Part shown: one piece after another, positions 40,757-43,028 of the stretch
Numbering within the stretch: position 1 is the stretch's first letter
Layout: every line of letters starts with the position of its first letter
NCBI GenBank assembly: GCA_934401725.1
Contig: CAKRSS010000012.1
Span: 1-43,028, forward strand
Source of the DNA: an uncultured Eubacteriales bacterium
GTDB lineage: Bacteria > Bacillota > Clostridia > Oscillospirales > CAG-272
Direction: 5' to 3'
Length of the DNA: 43,028 nucleotides
The notes under the pieces: generated by a model
What the model was told of the DNA's origin: nothing
Database searches by the model: none
What the model saw: only the letters and a program-made list of their open reading frames with translations
Position numbers and translations under genes: made by a program

Positions 40757-41549
40757 CGAAATCAAACGGGCAAATCGAAAAGCTCTGCCCAAATTTTTGC
40801 TTTTTGCAATCGCATGCGCGGTTGGCGGCGGCGTAATCGGTTATTATTCCGGTTATGGCTCAGCAAAAGGCGAGATGGATAAATTGGTCGGCGTCATGAA
40901 AGAAGCAGGTACGTTCTTCGGCGCGCATATTGCCCCGTGGCTGATGGTCGCGATGGCAGTCATCGTGCCGATGGTCTGTATCCCGATTTACAGGAGCGCA
41001 AAGAAACTGGTTGCTATGTGGGACGGTGACGATGAGGACACCTCTGGCACGATTGACGGAAAACTGTCCGTCGTAATCTGGATTACGAGCGCAAGCCTTA
41101 TCCTCTCCTATTTTCTGATTGCGGCATCCTATTCCGGAGGTCTTGCAATATTCGACGATACGAAAAGAACCATTGTATTCTTCATCGGTATTGCCGCTTT
41201 CTTCGCTGTCATGATTGAAGCAATTCTCTTTCAGCAGGGGTGCGTGGATACAACCAAACAAATGAATCCCGAAAAGAAAGCGTCCGTCTACGATATGAAA
41301 TTTCAAAAGAAGTGGATGGACGACTGCGACGAAGCGGAAAAAGTCATTGTCGGCAAATGCGCATACAAGGCCTACTCCGCGACAAATGTTGTCTGCACGG
41401 CTTTGGCCATTGTACTTGCCGTCTGCGCGCTCATATTCGGTATAGGACTGTTGCCTTCCCTTACGGTGTGCCTTGTCTGGATAGTCAACATGTCGGTATA
41501 CTTTAAGCAAGCGTTGCGATATTCGAGAGCAGGAAATAAAATCTCCTAA
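40746..41549 (+). CDS. DUF3169 family membrane protein
   Basis: A 267-aa protein with six predicted membrane helices (about 15-33, 60-82, 107-130, 142-165, 213-235, 238-255) and a cytosolic loop (about 166-212) with EKKASVYDMKFQKKWMDDCDEAE. The opening KNDEIKRANRKALPKF and the pairing with a tiny XRE repressor match DUF3169, a family without known function. The start is the ATG at 40746 with AGGAGG eight bases upstream, inside the repressor gene. The next gene follows after 19 bp. The unit may respond to membrane or envelope stress, but that is inference from context only. Confidence 0.8.
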   Translation: MKNDEIKRANRKALPKFLLFAIACAVGGGVIGYYSGYGSAKGEMDKLVGVMKEAGTFFGAHIAPWLMVAMAVIVPMVCIPIYRSAKKLVAMWDGDDEDTSGTIDGKLSVVIWITSASLILSYFLIAASYSGGLAIFDDTKRTIVFFIGIAAFFAVMIEAILFQQGCVDTTKQMNPEKKASVYDMKFQKKWMDDCDEAEKVIVGKCAYKAYSATNVVCTALAIVLAVCALIFGIGLLPSLTVCLVWIVNMSVYFKQALRYSRAGNKIS

Positions 41550-41568
41550 GGAACAGGAGGATGAGCAA

Positions 41569-41925
41569 ATGGACAGTCTTTATCTCATTTTTATTGCCAT
41601 ACTCCTTCTTGTGATTGTCCCATGGATAACACAGCGAAGAAGACTGGCGGCAGTCAGGCATATTTTGAATCAGAAAAAACAAAACAAGGAGAATAACGTC
41701 ATGAAAGAGTTGGCAAAACGGTTTATCGGAGAAGAATGCATCATTTATACGATCACGTCAAATGACGGCAGCGTACAGGGCGTGATAAAAGAAATTGACG
41801 ACGGCGGTATGGTCATCGAAAAGAAGTCGGGCGAGCTTGAGATTATCAATCTGGATTTCGTCACCCGTATCCGGCAGTATCCGCGGAAGAAAAACGGAAA
41901 GAAAAAGGACATCGTATTGGGCTAA
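41569..41925 (+). CDS. Small membrane-anchored protein with an internal second start
   Basis: A 118-aa protein: one N-terminal helix (about residues 4-20), a basic linker rich in Lys/Gln/Asn, then a compact beta-rich domain of about 65 residues (FIGEECIIYTI, VQGVIKEIDDGGMVIEK, LEIINLDFVTRIR) that resembles Sm/SH3-like barrels, and a basic tail. CAGGAGG precedes the ATG at 41569. A second in-frame ATG at 41701 (residue 45) has its own AAGGAG nine bases upstream and begins exactly at the soluble domain, so a 74-aa soluble form is plausible. It is the third gene of the XRE-DUF3169 operon. The function is unknown. Confidence 0.75.
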   Translation: MDSLYLIFIAILLLVIVPWITQRRRLAAVRHILNQKKQNKENNVMKELAKRFIGEECIIYTITSNDGSVQGVIKEIDDGGMVIEKKSGELEIINLDFVTRIRQYPRKKNGKKKDIVLG

Positions 41926-42063
41926 ACATCAACAGTTCTGTCGGAATAACGCTGTATGGCACGCAAAAAATGCGTTTCACCGCTCGTGTGTAGCACATTC
42001 GCTGTTTGTGGGGAAGATTTTTTGCAAAAACCGTGCTATACTTTTCTTCGGAGGTACATAAAA

Positions 42064-42609
42064 ATGGATCAAATGAAGATAGGAAAATTTATCGCTGCCC
42101 TGCGGAAAGAACAGGGTTTGACTCAAGAGCAGCTCGGAGAAAAACTCGGCGTTACAAACAAGACCATTTCCCGTTGGGAGAACGGCAACTATATGCCTGA
42201 TGTTGAAATGCTGTCACTGCTTTCAAAGGAATTCGGTGTAAGTATCAACGAACTGATAAGCGGCGAACGGCTTGCAACAGAAGACTTCAAAGAAGCCGCC
42301 GACAACAACCTTGTTACGGCACTGAACAACAGCACCTTTACGCTGAAAGAGAAAATCGCATTTTTCAAAAAGAAATGGCTGCACGAACATATTGCAACCA
42401 TTGTCCTGTGCGTCGCGGCGTGGATAGGTCTTATAATATGGGCAACGCTGAAATTGCGCGGCAGCGACTCTTATGCACTTTTGGGCGCAGTTGGCGGTTT
42501 GATTGCCGTGCTTTTCTATGTGGTGCTGTATAACCGTATGATGTCGTATGTAGAGAAACGCGCATATCGGGCAACGACAGACAAGAAAGCCGAAACGAAA
42601 AACACTTGA
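42064..42609 (+). CDS. XRE-family regulator with two C-terminal membrane helices
   Basis: A 181-aa protein with an N-terminal Cro/CI helix-turn-helix (residues 6-60: LRKEQGLTQEQLGEKLGV, ISRWENGNYMPDVEML), a linker, and two membrane helices (about 109-129 and 136-156). Membrane-tethered XRE proteins of this type are frequent in Firmicutes beside small membrane proteins. GGAGGT lies eight bases before the ATG. In-frame starts upstream lack an SD. It lies 138 bp after the previous gene and just before a terminator. It may respond to envelope or ionic signals, which I infer only from its topology. Confidence 0.88.
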   Translation: MDQMKIGKFIAALRKEQGLTQEQLGEKLGVTNKTISRWENGNYMPDVEMLSLLSKEFGVSINELISGERLATEDFKEAADNNLVTALNNSTFTLKEKIAFFKKKWLHEHIATIVLCVAAWIGLIIWATLKLRGSDSYALLGAVGGLIAVLFYVVLYNRMMSYVEKRAYRATTDKKAETKNT

Positions 42610-42628
42610 GGCTTCACCACAAACACGC

Positions 42629-42663
42629 AGCCACCCGACCGTAAAAAGTCGGGTGGCTTTTTC
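42629..42663 (+). terminator. Terminator of the XRE/DUF3169 region
   Basis: AGCCACCCGAC (42629-42639) pairs with GTCGGGTGGCT (42648-42658) and is followed by TTTTTCT. The stretch from here to 42803 is AT-rich and holds no gene I can support. Confidence 0.9.
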
Positions 42664-42803
42664 TGTGTCAAAAAATATTTTCAAAAATTTTTTGCTATCG
42701 GGAACATTTTGCGTTTCTGACCTTAGAGCGGGTCGTGCATCCCCCGACCACTGTGTGACAACGGAAAGAGAAAAGCAAAAAGCCTTGAAAACTCAATGAA
42801 ATA

Positions 42804-43028
42804 TCACAGAACTTTTTCAAGTGCTTCTCCGATATCCCCGTCAACGCAAATCGCTCTGTCGGCAATCTCCCTGGGACAGTACACCTCGCCGCGGTTGACA
42901 CAGGCGTAAGTCGCGCGGGGATTTTTCGCGGTCATCTGCCAAAATGGATATTTGATGATGACAGGCGTGTTATACCCGACACCGAGTTCGAGAAACAATA
43001 TCTTTTGTCCCTCACGGGTGCGCAGGAA
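42804..43028 (-). CDS. SIR2-family (sirtuin) protein, C-terminal part only
   Basis: The frame runs in from the right edge (43028) and ends at 42804. At least 74 residues show the C-terminal end of a macrodomain-linked type sirtuin: ILFLELGVGYNTPVIIKYPFW, then MTAKNPRATYACVNRGE and CPREIADRAICVDGDIGEAL. Enzymes of this group use NAD to remove acyl or ADP-ribosyl groups from proteins, and in some bacteria act with a macrodomain protein and a lipoyl-carrier protein. The catalytic His lies outside the window, so activity cannot be judged. No terminator is evident downstream. Confidence 0.8.
   Translation of the reverse strand, partial: FLRTREGQKILFLELGVGYNTPVIIKYPFWQMTAKNPRATYACVNRGEVYCPREIADRAICVDGDIGEALEKVL

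Noticed and set aside
1..43028. CRISPR arrays, tRNA or rRNA genes, insertion sequences
   Set aside because: None was found. There are no regularly spaced repeats, no cloverleaf-like sequences and no transposase motifs.

Overview
The window comes from a spore-forming, GC-rich member of the Clostridia, probably an Oscillospirales/Christensenellales-type gut lineage. Four things point there: the sporulation pair spoIIGA-sigE, the macromolecular-synthesis cluster dgt-dnaG-rpoD, lipoprotein sugar-binding proteins with Thr/Pro linkers, and consensus sigma-A promoters with strong Shine-Dalgarno (SD) sites. No rRNA, tRNA, CRISPR array or intact transposon was recognised.

Layout. (1) 0-5.7 kb: a DUF421/DUF4363 membrane pair, a lipoprotein endonuclease/exonuclease/phosphatase (EEP) protein, a HAD phosphatase and an orphan solute-binding lipoprotein. 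(2) 5.7-15.4 kb, conserved core: dgt-dnaG-rpoD on the minus strand; divergent spoIIGA-sigE with a long-spacer promoter; then yigZ-hflX, rpmE and a DUF1015 gene. (3) 15.5-21.9 kb: an ABC exporter with a MarR-like operator, a PlsC-type acyltransferase, a GyrI-like protein, an ABC-2 efflux pair, and a decayed flavodoxin gene. (4) 21.9-33.0 kb, all minus strand: a ROK regulator followed by what looks like one operon. It holds a carbohydrate-binding-like surface protein, a solute-binding lipoprotein, a PHP phosphatase, a second surface protein, a secreted EEP protein, a D-lyxose/D-mannose isomerase, a GH38 alpha-mannosidase and a PfkB sugar kinase. The simplest reading is mannoside utilisation: GH38 releases mannose, the cupin isomerase makes fructose, and the PfkB kinase phosphorylates it. 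No permease is encoded here.

(5) 33.1-39.1 kb is lower-GC accessory DNA. Two paralogous lipoproteins (about 410 aa) sit behind two copies of the same promoter element. One copy also drives a 26-codon ORF, a 167-aa secreted protein and a fused double ABC-2 permease. I recognise no known system here, and it is the best candidate in the window for something undescribed. (6) 39.1-42.7 kb: regulators and small membrane proteins. These are an XRE/TPR-like protein, then a 72-aa XRE repressor with an array of TGACAA operators, a DUF3169 protein, a small membrane-anchored protein with two apparent starts, and a membrane-tethered XRE protein. (7) The right edge cuts a SIR2-family gene.

Functions are assigned from recognisable motifs and family knowledge. 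No database search was run. Promoters and operators are by-eye matches.
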